Below are positions 11,531-22,261 of a stretch of 64,000 bases of DNA, in pieces. The notes beneath the pieces are model-generated. The model saw only the letters and a list, made by a program, of their open reading frames with translations, had not been told where the DNA came from and made no database searches. The stretch lies in assembly GCF_019393635.1 (NCBI RefSeq), contig NC_057862.1:243460941-243524940 (forward strand). The letters run 5' to 3'. A program made the translations under genes and the position numbers. Positions within the stretch are counted from its first letter, which is position 1; every line of letters starts with the position of its first letter. The stretch comes from Dromiciops gliroides (Eukaryota; Chordata; Mammalia; Microbiotheria; Microbiotheriidae).

Positions 11531-11677
11531 GGGGCAGCTAGGTGGTGCAGTGGATAAAGCACTGGCCCTGGATTCAGGAGGACCTGAGTTCAAATCTGGG
11601 CTCAGATACTTGACACTTACTAGCTGTGTGACCCTGGGCAAGTCACCTAACCCTCATTGACCCCCCCCCCAAAAAAA
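11531..11677 (+). mobile_element. tRNA-derived SINE
   Basis: Complete copy ending in a C run and A run. No certain TSD. Confidence 0.88.
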
Positions 11678-11799
11678 GAGTTGATGTAGGGAAAACACAA
11701 TTAACAATCATAATGGTGAATGTAATTAGGCTTAACTCTTAAAGTGGTAGAGGGTAGTAGTATGGATTAGATAGCAATTTAACAATATATAACAAGAAA

Positions 11800-12840
11800 C
11801 ATGTGAAACAAAAAAGTTCAACATAAAATTAAAATTAAAATTAAGAGCTAGAGCAGAATTTATAAGGCCTCAAGTGAATCCAAAAATGGCAATCAGATTC
11901 ACAAGCCAAAAATTAATAGTTAAGCGGTAAGTAGGCACCTCATACCCAGCAAATTTTTGTTTGTTTGTTTGTTTTTTGGTGTGTTTTTTTTTGCAGGGCA
12001 ATGAGGGTTAAGTGACTTGCCCAGGGTCACACAGCTAGTTAGTGTCAAGTGTCTGAGGCTGGATTTGAACTCAGGTCCTCCTGAATCCAGGGCCGGTGCT
12101 TTACCACTGTGTCATCTAGCTGCCCCCATACCCAGCAAATTAGCAAAGTTAATAAAAGGTAAGAATAGTCAAGGTTGGAGAAATATGGAAAAAACAGGCA
12201 TACTAATACACTGTTAGTAGAGCTGTGAATTATTTCAACCATACTTAGAAGCAATGTGGAACTATGCAAATAAAGTAATAAAATGGCCCAAAGATTCCAC
12301 TGCTCCATATATAACCTAAGGAAGTCACTGATAAATAAAGGCTCTACATACTCCAAAATATTTACAGAAGTACTTTTTGTGTTATGAAAGAACTAGAAAC
12401 AAACTAGATGTCCATCAAATGGGGAATGGCTGAACTGTGGTATACAAAGGTAATGGAATATTATTGGGCTTTAAGAAAATACATGATGAATACCAAAAAA
12501 AAAAAAAAAACCATGGAAAGACTTACATAAATTGATGCAAAGTGAAGAGGAGCCAGGCAAACAATATTTACAATGACATCAATGGAAATAATGACCCCAC
12601 AAAACTGGAGATGAATGTTGTGAAATTATAAACAAGCTTGGCCTCAAAAAGAACTATAATGAACCCTACCCCCCAACCTCTGAGTCACCCACACCCCTTT
12701 ACTGAAGGGTAGGGGTGTTTGAAGGGGGGGAGGCTCTTTAAGTATAAAATATTACATGTCAATTTTTTTCAAAATATTGATATGTTCTATAATTTCCTCT
12801 TTCATTTTAATTCTTTAGTATAAGCAATGGTTCTCTGGGA
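11800..12840 (+). mobile_element. Diverged L1 3' fragment
   Basis: Bases 12141-12560 resemble the ORF2 C-terminal tail (TTGGAGAAATATGG, TAGTAGAGCTGTGAATT, AATGGAATATTATTGGGC). Bases 12560-12840 look like an L1 3' end. The 5' limit is uncertain. A SINE at 11955-12126 interrupts it. Confidence 0.5.
11955..12126 (-). mobile_element. tRNA-derived SINE, antisense
   Basis: TSD CATACCCAGCAAAT at 11941-11954 and 12127-12140. Confidence 0.94.
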
Positions 12841-12997
12841 AGAATCAGGGAAGGATGCATGGGAATAGGCAATGTAAAAACAAAAGATATCAATCTTTTT
12901 TTTTTTAAGAGACAATTCTAGTTTTAACTTTCCATGATTCTCTGGATTTTTGTGGGCAATCCTAGAAGGATGCTACTACATAATACCATGTCTAAAG

Positions 12998-13140
12998 TAG
13001 GGATTCTTAATTCTTTTGTGTCATAGTTCCCTTTGTCAATCTGATGAAACCAACAACCCCTCCTCAAAATGTTTTAGTGCAAAAAATAAAATACATAGAA
13101 TTACAAAGGAAATCAACAGAAACAGACAAGGCACTAAAGA
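12998..13140 (+). mobile_element. Fragment of the same hAT MITE family
   Basis: GGGATTCTTAATTCTTTTGT then GTCATAGTTCCCTTTGTCAATC and AAATACATAGAATTACAAAG. Same layout as the left part of 60034-60216; the right end is not evident. Confidence 0.5.
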
Positions 13141-13454
13141 TAATAGTAATAAAGATAAGGGGATGGACTTGTGAGTTCACTGGTATAGGGAACCTCTAGG
13201 AAAGGCAAACAATGAAGGTTAGTATCGTCTTTGCAAATTCTAGTTTGAGTTCCTTAGATCACAAGAGGTTAGGCACTGCATGGCACAACATTTAAGTTAC
13301 TTAAACAAAAATCTAATCAACTATAGAAAGAAAGAGAGTGCAAAACTCTAAAGAGTTGAGGATTCAATGTGCCCTTTAGATACAGACAAATCTAACAGAA
13401 AGATAAACAAGAAGTGATACCTGGCTGTCAGAAAAAAGAAAAAAAGAAAAAGAA

Positions 13455-13690
13455 AACATCAACTACATAAGGGTAATCATAGGGGGAGGGGGGCAGGGGA
13501 AAAGTTGGTCAAAAGTAGAGTAAAAAAATCTAAGAACCAACGGTCTGGGTTTGGGTAAAGCAAACAGGCAGATAACTAGTGTAGATCCCATTCTTATTCT
13601 CCACCCTTTTCTTTTCCTTTGTAAAGGGAGGGTGGGGGGAGAGGAAAAATTATAAGAGCTGATGGAGGGAAAACAGAGAAGGACCAGAAA
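13455..13690 (+). repeat. Unclassified repeat, copy 2
   Basis: CATCAACTACATAAGGGTAA, ACCAACGGTCTGGGTTTGGG, TAGATCCCATTCTTATTCTC and GAGCTGATGGAGGGAAAACA, the same order as copy 1 without the SINE. It lies about 170 bp from PRPF39 exon 4. Confidence 0.5.
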
Positions 13691-13862
13691 ATAATTTTTT
13701 AAAAGTCAGTTAAGATAAATTTCAATATCAACTACTGAATGAGAACTGAAAGTAATTCAACTTTATAAAAACTAACCACATGCTATGGCATAAAAAAAAA
13801 ATCAAACAAAGAAGTCCTCCCCCCTACTCAGGGCAAGAAAATAACATCTATATTTCACGTAC

Positions 13863-13981
13863 CCTCTTATTGTATTATTTGTCTCAGGATCATCTGGGTC
13901 CAATGTTTCTTTTAAGAAGTTTATATAATGAATCCAAAGATCAACACTAAGAGGTATTGCCTGAAGCCCTCGCCGATAAAC
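13863..13981 (-). CDS. PRPF39: PRPF39 coding exon 4 (HAT repeat)
   Basis: This 119-nt exon starts after TTCTTAG at 13981 and reads VYRRGLQAIPLSVDLW then IHYINFLKETLDPDDPETNN, ending ATAAGAGG|GTACGT at 13863 (phase 2). It is too short to stand out as an ORF and was found by looking for the expected continuation of the protein. The next exon of the known protein (starting GTFEHAV) was not found in the remaining 13.8 kb and is presumably outside the window. Confidence 0.92.
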
Positions 13982-14109
13982 CTAAGAAGAAAACAACAAA
14001 CTGTACTTCAAATATTTATTTATTTCTTAAAAGAGAGGCAACACTGTGTTATCCGGTGAACCTTAGAAATACTAATTACTGGAATTTTGTTTAAATAATC
14101 TACCATTAC

Positions 14110-14272
14110 CATTTGGGTGGAGGTTGGATAGAACATGGCAATGTTCTGATCCCCACGTGCAGAATCTTGATCTTCAAAGCGCAGCAGTCCCTGCATTCTG
14201 ACCGGGTTGTGTGGGCAGGCTTTGGGGTACAGACCATAGGGCACAGACCCATTAGAGCATCAATGACAGCGT
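14110..14272 (-). other. PRPF39: Candidate poison exon B: GC-rich block in PRPF39 intron 3
   Basis: Minus-strand block, clearly more GC-rich than the intron around it. It is bounded by an acceptor TTGCATTTTTGGTCAG (edge 14272) and a donor AAATG|GTAATG (edge 14110), 163 nt. After exon 3 in phase 0 it meets TAA at the seventh codon, and its length also shifts frame. Other frames are open for 60-74 codons, but I do not recognise the peptide. It could be a cassette/poison exon, a conserved structured intron element or an old retrocopy. Confidence 0.4.
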
Positions 14273-14373
14273 CTGACCAAAAATGCAATAAGACGTAGCA
14301 AATGTGACTAGCAAACCAACTATATTATTTGGAAAATGAGAAATAAATGTAAGTGAGAAAAGCCCTGCCCTAC

Positions 14374-14442
14374 TTGTTAAGCTGCAGTGTAATACAGAGG
14401 CTTGCACTGCAAAGCTTGACAAACTGTTGAGGTTTTACGCAC
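14374..14442 (-). other. PRPF39: Candidate poison exon A in PRPF39 intron 3
   Basis: Exon-like block between coding exons 3 and 4. It has a strong acceptor (branch-like GCTAAT, then TTTTCTCTCTTTGTTGGCAG, edge at 14442) and a donor CAA|GTAGGG (edge at 14374). At 69 nt it keeps frame, but read in phase 0 after exon 3 it gives 21 residues and then TAA. It contains a perfect 7-bp hairpin stem (TGCAGTG/CACTGCA) with a 15-nt loop. Inclusion would give a truncated, NMD-type transcript. Inferred from splice signals only. Confidence 0.5.
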
Positions 14443-14624
14443 CTGCCAACAAAGAGAGAAAATATTAGCTACAAATGCCACAAGAGTGACAAATGCAAAT
14501 AAAATACCCTATTAAACTATTTGAGCATATATGGTAGGTACTGCCAGCCAAAAAAAAAAAATGTTTTGTTATTATTTGGCTTACAGTACCTAATAGTGTC
14601 AATTTCATTCTGTGATGTACGCAC

Positions 14625-14750
14625 CTCATCTGATTGTTTAATGTTGTCATGGCGCTTTTCAAGATCTGCATACTTCTTCCAATAACCATAGCAATATGGG
14701 TAGTGTGTAAAAAATTTGTCAAATGCTTTCCTGGCAGCCAGCAAGTGATT
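14625..14750 (-). CDS. PRPF39: PRPF39 coding exon 3 (HAT repeats, 42 codons)
   Basis: This 126-nt exon follows a CCCATCAG acceptor and ends GATGAG|GTGCGT, phase 0 at both ends. It encodes [14 protein letters not shown]...[20 protein letters not shown], the first/second HAT-repeat helices with the Trp/Tyr and Ala/Pro positions typical of the family. Joining to exon 2 restores the VEQE-NHL junction known for PRPF39. Skipping it would keep frame but remove a HAT helix pair. Confidence 0.95.
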
Positions 14751-14914
14751 CTGATGGGAAGAAAGAAAACCACAAACACAATGTTTTTTACAAATCTTAT
14801 TTCTTACATGAAGAACACAAACCATCCTTTACCTAATATGTAATAAAATGTTCATCTAAATAATATTTAACACAAATAAAGGAATGGATTAAAAGAAATA
14901 CCAAGTAATAATTT

Positions 14915-15150
14915 ATATTGTGCTTAAGGTTGCAAAGCACTACAGAGACATTATCTCATTTGACCCTCATGATAACCTTATGAAGCAGGTGTTATTATCC
15001 CTATTTTACAAATGAGAAAACTGACAACGAGATTAAGTTATTTCCCCAGTTCACATAGCTTAGTACTTAAAGACTGATTCAAAAGTTAGGTCTTCTTGAC
15101 TCCAAAGCCAATCCTCATCCTACTAAGCCATGCTATCTGTCATGAAACAA
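14915..15150 (-). mobile_element. Old MIR/THER-type SINE, antisense
   Basis: ATTATCTCATTTGACCCTCA, TTATCCCTATTTTACAAATG and CCCCAGTTCACATAGCTTAG give the MIR-like order. In PRPF39 intron 2. Confidence 0.6.
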
Positions 15151-15516
15151 CAAGCTTAAAATCTTAAGGATTCTGATGACCATGGTTTTGCAACTATAAT
15201 GCTTACTGACTGAGATAGAAGCCATTAAATCTAATTGTGAACATTTTAACTTTCAGTAACATAATACTTATGCTCTGAGCTAGTATTCTTTTACTATAAA
15301 GATGATGTAAGAAATATTTTTCTAATATCAACATCATTAAAGATTTCATTCAACGTCAATTTGTCCTATCAAGATACAAGCAAAATTATACTAAAAAAAA
15401 TTTTTCTAAGTCTCATTAAGGTCTAAAAAGCACTCTAAAGCAAAATAATTTGAAACAAGAAATTTTGAGAAAAAGGACTTGCATGATAAAATTATTTTCT
15501 ATGCTTCCCCATTCAT

Positions 15517-15662
15517 ACTTTTTTTTTTTAAGGCAATTGGGGTTAAGTGACTTGCCCAGGATCACACAGCTAATAAGTGTCAAGTGTCTGAGGCTGGATT
15601 TGAACTCAGGTCCTCCTGACTCCAGGGCCAGTGCTCTATCCACTGCACCACATAGCTGCCCC
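15517..15662 (-). mobile_element. tRNA-derived SINE, antisense, in PRPF39 intron 2
   Basis: TSD TCCCCATTCAT at 15506-15516 and 15663-15673. It sits only 34 bp from the exon 2 donor, in the sense orientation of PRPF39. Confidence 0.94.
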
Positions 15663-15696
15663 TCCCCATTCATTCTTAATTTAAATAATTACTAAC

Positions 15697-16044
15697 CTCC
15701 TGTTCTACATACTGCAGCAAATATACCCAGCCAGTAAAATCCTGGAGATTGTTTTCTACAGTTTTCCAAAACTTTTCATATTCTGGAGGAAATTGTGCTT
15801 CAGGGTCTGTCACTGGTAGTTCTACATTTGAAATTTCATTTTCCTCTGTATTTTCTTCATTCGCATTGGGAGAGCCATCAGGTGACTGTTCCATCTCTAT
15901 AACATTCATAACCTCCGTACTGAAATCAGTCGGCTGCTCTATGGCTACCTCAGAACCATTGCTTGCGTTGCCATTGCTATTACTGCTGTACTCCTCCATG
16001 TGAGCAGAATTCTGCATAGCTGTTGTCTTCTGTTAAACAATAAC
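15697..16044 (-). CDS. PRPF39: PRPF39 exon 2: start codon and residues 1-107
   Basis: The exon starts after a TTTCACAG acceptor (first base 16044), has 27 nt of 5' UTR, then ATG at 16017 in an acceptable context (G at -3). It encodes 107 residues and ends GAG|GTTAGT, phase 0, at 15697. The N-terminal half is acidic and Ser/Asn/Glu-rich, the disordered lead seen in vertebrate PRPF39. From about residue 83 the segment PPEYEKFWKTVENN and DFTGWVYLLQYVEQE is the first HAT repeat. I recognise the sequence from the known vertebrate protein; differences are confined mainly to the acidic lead. Confidence 0.95.
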
Positions 16045-16589
16045 CTGTGAAAACATAATAAAAAAATCACCATCCTCCAAAAGATAACTAAGTAGTACAA
16101 TATGCAGTCAACCCTCTTCAAGTAGTCTGCTTAGGTGTAAAAGACATACAACTTCAGCACTCAAATACACCATCCTCTAAATCATAACGTTAATACATCT
16201 TTTCATCATTTGTTCTATTCACAAATACTTATGAGTGCTTTCTTATATGTTCATGCTATTTATACTTGGACCTAGAAGGATAAATGAGCATGCATCTATT
16301 AAGCACCTACTATGTACCAGACACTTATTAACAGTAGGCTAAATCAAAGCTTCTTAAACTATGGGTCGTAAAAAAAAAATGGCAGAAAATGCTTGATTTG
16401 TATACCTGTTTTATATACCTATATACCCAGGGTCATATAAAAATTTCTAGGGCAAAAAGGGGTTACAAGTAGAAAAAGTCTAAGAAGCTCTGGGCTAAAT
16501 AATCCAGTTTTACAAATGGGGAAACTGAAGCCCAGAGAGGGGAAGAAGTGATTAGTCCCAAGTCCACCTATCCTACCAACCTTCCCTTT

Positions 16590-17050
16590 ATCAAAAATAT
16601 CATTTAGGTTTGTAACCTCTGCATTATCCTCTATTATTCACTTTCACTCAATTCACATATCCATTTACCAAATCTTGTCATTTCTATATCCACAATATCT
16701 TTGTATCTGATTCTATCTCAATTCTCATACAGCCATTACCCTTAGTTCAGTCCTAGACTAAACCTAGACTGTTGCAATGGCTTCCTAATTGGTCTCCCTG
16801 TGACCTCAAGCCTCTTCTTCCTTCAATCCATTTTTTACAAAGCTACCAAGATGATTTTCCTTAAGGGTTTTACTTATGCTTAAGAGACCATATCAGTCTC
16901 CCACTCAATAAAACTTCAGTGGTTCCCTATTACCTCTAGGATAAAATATAAACTATTCTGGCTTTTAAAGTCCTTCATAACCTGAGTTCAACCTATTTTT
17001 CGAGTTTTACTTACATTACTCCACTTTTCATGCACTCTACATGTACACAT
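16590..17050 (+). mobile_element. L2 LINE 3' fragment
   Basis: TTGTAACCTCTGCATTATCC, GGTCTCCCTGTGACCTCAAG, CCACTCAATAAAACTTCAGT and TCCTTCATAACCTGAGTTCA are the order of motifs of an L2 3' region. In PRPF39 intron 1. Confidence 0.65.
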
Positions 17051-17154
17051 AGCACTCTATTTCCCTAGAAGAGTTAAATATGGAAAACAATAGTCCTGGG
17101 GTGGATTGGTTCTTTTCTGGGGGTTTTGAGAGGAAAAACGAAGGGATAGTAGGA

Positions 17155-17620
17155 ATTCAAGTCAGCAACTATTTATTAAGTGCTTACTACATTCCAGGCA
17201 CCATGCTAAACTCTAGAGACACAAAGACAAAAGTCCCTGCCCTCTAACTCATAATCTAAGGGGGGAGACAACATGAAAAAAAACTATGTCCAAACAAGAT
17301 ATACATATGTATGATAAAATCCGAGAGAAGGCACTAACATTAAGGAGGACCAGGAAAGGTTTCTGGCAAAAGGCAAGGATTTTAAAACTCAACTTGAGGG
17401 AAGGCAGGAAAACCACATGGGGGAGATGAGGAGAAAGGGAATTCTAGATCAATGAAAAAAAAAAATTCAAGGTGGTAGGAAATAGAACCTCTTGATCACA
17501 GAGTACATGGAAGAGAATAAGGTATAAGTAGACTGGAAAGGTAGAAGAGGCAAGGTCATGAAGGATTCTAAAAGTATTTTCAGATTTTATTCTGGTAGCT
17601 TTAGGAAGATACTCGAGTTT
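17155..17620. repeat. Unclassified old interspersed repeat
   Basis: CAACTATTTATTAAGTGCTT, CACCATGCTAAACTCTAGAG and GGAGACAACATGAAAAAAAA resemble bases 500-690 in the same order, so they are two copies of one dispersed repeat. The family name is not known to me. Confidence 0.45.
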
Positions 17621-17863
17621 AATTAATTAGGGAGAGAGATCATCAGAAAGGAGAAAAGAAGGGGGTAGACATCAATTGGGGAATGGCTGAACAAATTGTG
17701 GTATATGAATGTAATGGAATACTATTGTGCTGTAAGAAATGATGAGCAGGAAGATTTCAGAGAAACCTGGAAGCACTTACATGAACTGATGCTGAGTGAG
17801 ATGAGCAGAAACAGGAGAAAAATTGTACACAGTATCAACACTGTGTGTGAATCAACTGTGATG

Positions 17864-18018
17864 GGGGGCAGCTAGGTGACGCAGTGGATAAAGCACTGAC
17901 CCTGGATTCAGGAGGACCTGAATTCAAATCCGACCTCAGACACTTGACACTTACTAGCTGTGTGACTCTGGGCAAGTCACTTAAGCCCCATTGCCCCGAA
18001 AAAAACCCCCAAAAAACC
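17864..18018 (+). mobile_element. tRNA-derived SINE
   Basis: TSD TGTGATG at 17857-17863 and 18019-18025; in an L1 3' fragment. Confidence 0.9.
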
Positions 18019-18350
18019 TGTGATGAACTTGATTCTTCTCAGCAATACCATGGTCCAAAGGACTCATGATGGAAAATGCTCTCCACATCCAGAAAAAAAA
18101 CACAAACAAAAAAAAAACCTGTTGAATCTGGATGCAGATTGAACCATACTATCTCTATTTTTTCTTTTTTGAGGTTTTTCCTTTTTGCTCTGATTCTTCT
18201 TGCACAGCATAACTAATGGAGAAATATGTTTAATATGAATGTACATATATAACCTATACTGGATTGCTAGCTGTCTTGGCAAGGGAGGAGAGAGGGAGAA
18301 AAAATTTAATTTTAAAAATTTAATAAGGTTTTCATTAAAAATCTTATAAA

Positions 18351-18418
18351 CAGCTGTGTGACCCTGGGCAAGTCACTTAACCCCCATTTTGCCCCGCGCA
18401 AAAAAAAAAACAAACCCA
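18351..18418 (+). mobile_element. 5'-truncated SINE
   Basis: Only the tRNA-unrelated 3' part (AGCTGTGTGACCCTGGGCAA) and tail. TSD AAAAATCTTATAAA at 18337-18350 and 18419-18432 shows that it inserted already truncated. Confidence 0.92.
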
Positions 18419-18899
18419 AAAAATCTTATAAAAACAAATGTTGCAAACTATCTCCACATGTAACTGGAAAATAATAAAATACTTTTATGGAAAAAATAGA
18501 ATATGAAGGAACAAGCATTTATTAAGCACCTGCTATGACAGAACTGTTCTAGGCTCAATAAATATATTTACCACAAAAAAAAAGAAAAAGGGGGTAGAAC
18601 TTGTTTATTTCTCATATTTGGGGTAACTGAGAAGAACAGCATATAAACATGTAAGGAGTAGAAGGACCAGCCATCAGATAAATCTCATTCATCTGAAGCA
18701 GACAAAAGAAAGTTGAATGAATATACTTAACAATTTAGTATAGAAATACATCATATTCAACAGGGGCACAAACAGGCATTTATTTGGTGGGGGAGGAATA
18801 GTAAGAGGGAGAAAAATAACAGAAAATGACTGCAAGCAAAATTAATTTCCTGATTCTGAAAGGGGTTCCCACAAAAAGGGAAGGATATTGAACTAGACT

Positions 18900-19250
18900 C
18901 TAAGGATAGGATACCCTTTAATTGGAGAATGGCTAAACAAATTGTAATATATGCATGGGATGGAATGTTATTGTACTGTAAGAAATAAGACACAATTTCG
19001 AGAATCCTGGGTAAAATGAATTACCAAGAGTGAATGAGCAGAAACAGAACAGTTTATACAAAGGTAGCAACATAGTAAAAGAAAAACAACTTTGAATGAC
19101 TTAAGAACCCTGATCAACGAAATGACCAACCTGGTCTTCAGAGGATCTATGATGAAACATGCTATTTACTCATCTCCCAACTAAGAGGTATAAATTGATG
19201 GTTTCACATACAATCCTTTTTATTCTCTGCTGTGTATACTTTTTTAGGGT
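18900..19250 (+). mobile_element. Old L1 3' fragment
   Basis: Diverged match to the ORF2 C-terminal end (AATTGGAGAATGGCTAAACA, GGAATGTTATTGTACTGTAA). No coding capacity. Confidence 0.5.
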
Positions 19251-20160
19251 TTAAGTTCAAATTTTTAGTTAATCATAAGCAGTTATGACAAAATAATATT
19301 TCTGAAGTTCAAATGATAATTCATTTCACAGGTTAAAGACCCAGTATTTCATTCCTAAATTCCCAATTTTATGGTAGAACCAAGAGTCTATTACATTCAT
19401 ACCTCAGTTTGTTCAGACATTCTTAATTTGAATTAAAACTCATGTTTCTACTCCTAAATTGCAAGGAATATGGTGACCTAGATTTCTTTTCTTTCTGTTC
19501 AATTGCATCTTCAAGAGAACCTAGAATATATTATCTAAACATGGCTTCAAAAATAATTTTAAATAAGAAGTTTCTGTAAGTGTAACATCTATTATAAAAT
19601 AAAATTTTTTGGCCTTGGAAACTGATTTCATTGGCACAGGACACTCAAAGAGGAAACAACCTCTATAATTGCAGATCAATCCTATTTCAATTTATAGTCT
19701 TGAGCATAGCCTAGGGCACTAAGAAGTTAAGGGATTTGTAGAGATTCACATAGCTTGTTTGTGTAAGAGGTGGAGCTTCGAGTATTATTAACTGGGGCAA
19801 GCTCTAACTAAAAAAAAACAAAAACAACCCCCCCCCCCAAACAATTGTCAACAAATGACAGCTGGTGAAAGGTGCAACAAAAATAAACTAGGAGCTTAGA
19901 TTTATAGTTGCTGCTAGCTAGAGTGCTTAGCTAGCTATTCAGAAACTAAGGCCAAATAGTGATCTCAAATCATTTGTGATTCTATGTACCTCATTTCTAA
20001 TATTTATAGAAAAGAAGATGACTCAATGACAGGATGAAAAAGAAGGAAAATAAATAATAAGCCTTAACTTGTATATGAGCACAGTTGTATCATGTGCCCA
20101 TTTTAGCATAAATGTACATCTAGCTTGACCTTAGTATAGTTCTTAGAAAAATGCCAGGGA
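19251..20160. other. PRPF39 intron 1, no recognised feature
   Basis: AT-rich intronic sequence. A weak MIR-like stretch around 19700-19800 is the only hint of a repeat. No exon-like block seen. Confidence 0.5.
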
Positions 20161-20201
20161 AGATTGGCCTACAAACAATACAATTAAAAAAAAAAAAAAC
20201 C

Positions 20202-20362
20202 GGGGCAGCTAGGTGGCGCAGTGGATAGAGCACCGGCCCTGGAATCAGGAGTACCTGAGTTCAAATCTGGCCTCAGACGCTTAACACTTACTAGCTGTGT
20301 GACCCTGGGCAAGTCACTTAACCCCAATTGCCTCACTAAAAAAAAAAAAACCAAAAAAAAAA
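20202..20362 (+). mobile_element. tRNA-derived SINE
   Basis: Complete copy with intact boxes A and B and a long A-rich tail; the flanks are A-rich so the TSD is obscured. Confidence 0.9.
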
Positions 20363-20394
20363 ACCCACGTTGGATTCTATTTTTTTTTGTTAAT

Positions 20395-21085
20395 TATTTC
20401 CCAATTACTTTTCTTTTTTTTCAGTTTTGAATTCTCTCCCTCTCTCTAGCCCTTCCCCTACTTACTGAGAAGGTAAGAAATAAGATACCCATGATACATA
20501 TGAAGTCATGCAAAACATCTTTCCACATTAGCCAATTGCAAAAGAAAAAAAAAAAGACAAGAAAAATAAAGTGAAAGAAAAATGTGGTTAAATATGCACT
20601 CAGAGCTCTCTCTGGAGGGAGAGCACATTTTTTCATCATGAATCTTTTGGAACTATCATGGATCACTGTACTGATCAGAGTAGCCAGGTCTTTCACAGTT
20701 TCTTAGAGTACAAATAGTATTCCACCACAATCATATACTACAATTTCTTCAGCCATTCCCAATTGCTGGTCATCCCCTCAGTTCTTTGCCAATACAAAAA
20801 GAACCAAGATAAATATTTTTTTGTTTGTTTGTTTTGGTTTTTTTGTTTTTGTGAGGCAATTGGGGTTAAGTGACTTGCCCAGGGTCACACAGCCAGTAAG
20901 TGTCAAGTGTCTGAGGGGGGATTTGAACTCAGGTACTCCTGACTCCAGGGCCGGTGCTCTATCCACTGCAACATCTAGCTGCCCCCAAGATAAATATTCT
21001 TTGATTCTCTGGGGTACAGATCCACTAGTGGTATTGTTGGGTCAAAGGGGATACAGTTTTATTGCCCTTGAATAGTTCCAAATCA
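20395..21085 (-). mobile_element. L1 3' fragment, antisense
   Basis: On the minus strand the ORF2 tail (revcomp of GGGTCAAAGGGGATACAGTT, the FDPAIP region) leads to a 3' UTR ending near 20395. A SINE splits it at 20819-20986. Confidence 0.6.
20819..20986 (-). mobile_element. tRNA-derived SINE, antisense
   Basis: TSD AAGATAAATATT at 20806-20817 and 20987-20998, splitting an antisense L1. Confidence 0.93.
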
Positions 21086-21479
21086 AACAATAATTTTATA
21101 AATACAACATATATTGTCCCAAAAGGGAACTCTGCTTCTCTGATATTTTCTACAAATTTCTACAATAAAAATAAAGTAAAACCAAGGAGAAGACTGAAGG
21201 GTACCTAAACCTTTTCTCCACAGTATCATAACAAAAAAACTTTAATAATCTAATTTTTATGGCTTTGATCATTATATTTTCCTCTTATTACATCTAGGAG
21301 GAAAACATAATGAGTTCCATTCATTATAGATATATTGAGTCTCAGATGTCTACAGTACATTTAGACAGAGATGTTCACCAGGCAGGTTTTGAAGGAGAGG
21401 ATTTCAGAAGATAAGGTTTCTGAGTCATCTGGAAAGATAATTCAGTGCTAGAAAAAGAATTCCTTCTAACACATACCCA

Positions 21480-22066
21480 CCCAGCTAGTGGTTATCCAGC
21501 CTTTGCCAGAATGAGAGAGAATCCATTCTCTCTCAAGGCAGACCATTCCACTTTGGGATAGTTCAGTTGTTTATCCTTCATTTTCAATGACATGATGGGG
21601 TAATGATGTGACTCTGTATGTGAACTGGATTTAAGTGAGGCAGAATTGCACAGTCTCACTCTCTCTTCCAAAGCCACCAAAGTCCAGTGACAAGACAAAA
21701 GTCAAGAGGACTGGTGATGGATTTGCATGCAGTGGATGATCTGGGCTTTTGTGATACAGCGCCTGCTTCAGCCACCTTCATAGCTTTTTTCTGGTGTCAA
21801 ACCTATTCTCATGAGCCCATTCCACCAGGGAGTGTCACATGATTGGGGAAAACTATTCCTTAACTCTCCTACACATTTACAGTCTGGTGGTTACCCTCAA
21901 TCAGGTTTAGCCCATCTGTGAGATGGTTTTACTGGGATGTAGCTACAGATTCTTGGAGCCACATGTGAGAGTTAAGTGGCAGGTGGACACCAAAGGTGAT
22001 GAACAGCCCTGAAAAGGGCTTGCCAAGTCCTCACACATGAGGTGCTAGTCCTTCCTTGAACATCCC
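21480..22066 (+). mobile_element. RTE-family 3'-end type repeat
   Basis: Contains GAACTGGATTTAAGTGAGGC, GTCCAGTGACAAGACAAAAG and GGACTGGTGATGGATTTGCA. The same sequence type appears reversed at 41745-41965. I know this as a common marsupial repeat and tentatively link it to RTE LINEs. No coding frame. Bounded on the right by a SINE target duplication at 22067. Confidence 0.45.
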
Positions 22067-22079
22067 ATACACCACTTCT

Positions 22080-22234
22080 TTCTTTCTTTCTTTTTTTTTT
22101 TTGGTGAGTCAATTGGGGTTAAGTGACTTGTCCAGGGTCACACAGCCTAAGTAAGTGTTTGAGGCCGGATTTGAACTTAGGTCCTCCTGACTCCAGGGCC
22201 GGTGCTCTATCTACTGTGCCACCTAGCTGCCCCA
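22080..22234 (-). mobile_element. tRNA-derived SINE, antisense
   Basis: TSD ATACACCACTTCT at 22067-22079 and 22235-22247. Confidence 0.94.
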
Positions 22235-22261
22235 ATACACCACTTCTGAATAGTTCTATAA

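Larger units (their letters stand above)
17660..18490 (+). mobile_element. L1 3' fragment
   Basis: ATCAATTGGGGAATGGCTGA through the ORF2 end and 3' UTR to an ATGTAACTGGAAAATAATAA tail. Interrupted by SINEs at 17864-18018 and 18351-18418. Confidence 0.75.

Noticed and set aside
14106..14298. Three overlapping ORFs in PRPF39 intron 3 as a separate small gene
   Set aside because: No recognisable protein; splice signals and the stop in the exon frame suit an unproductive exon better. Kept as a candidate poison exon only.
13863..16044. A snoRNA in PRPF39 introns (human PRPF39 hosts SNORD127)
   Set aside because: I found no convincing C/D box pair in these introns; the human one lies nearer the 3' end of the gene as I recall, outside this window.
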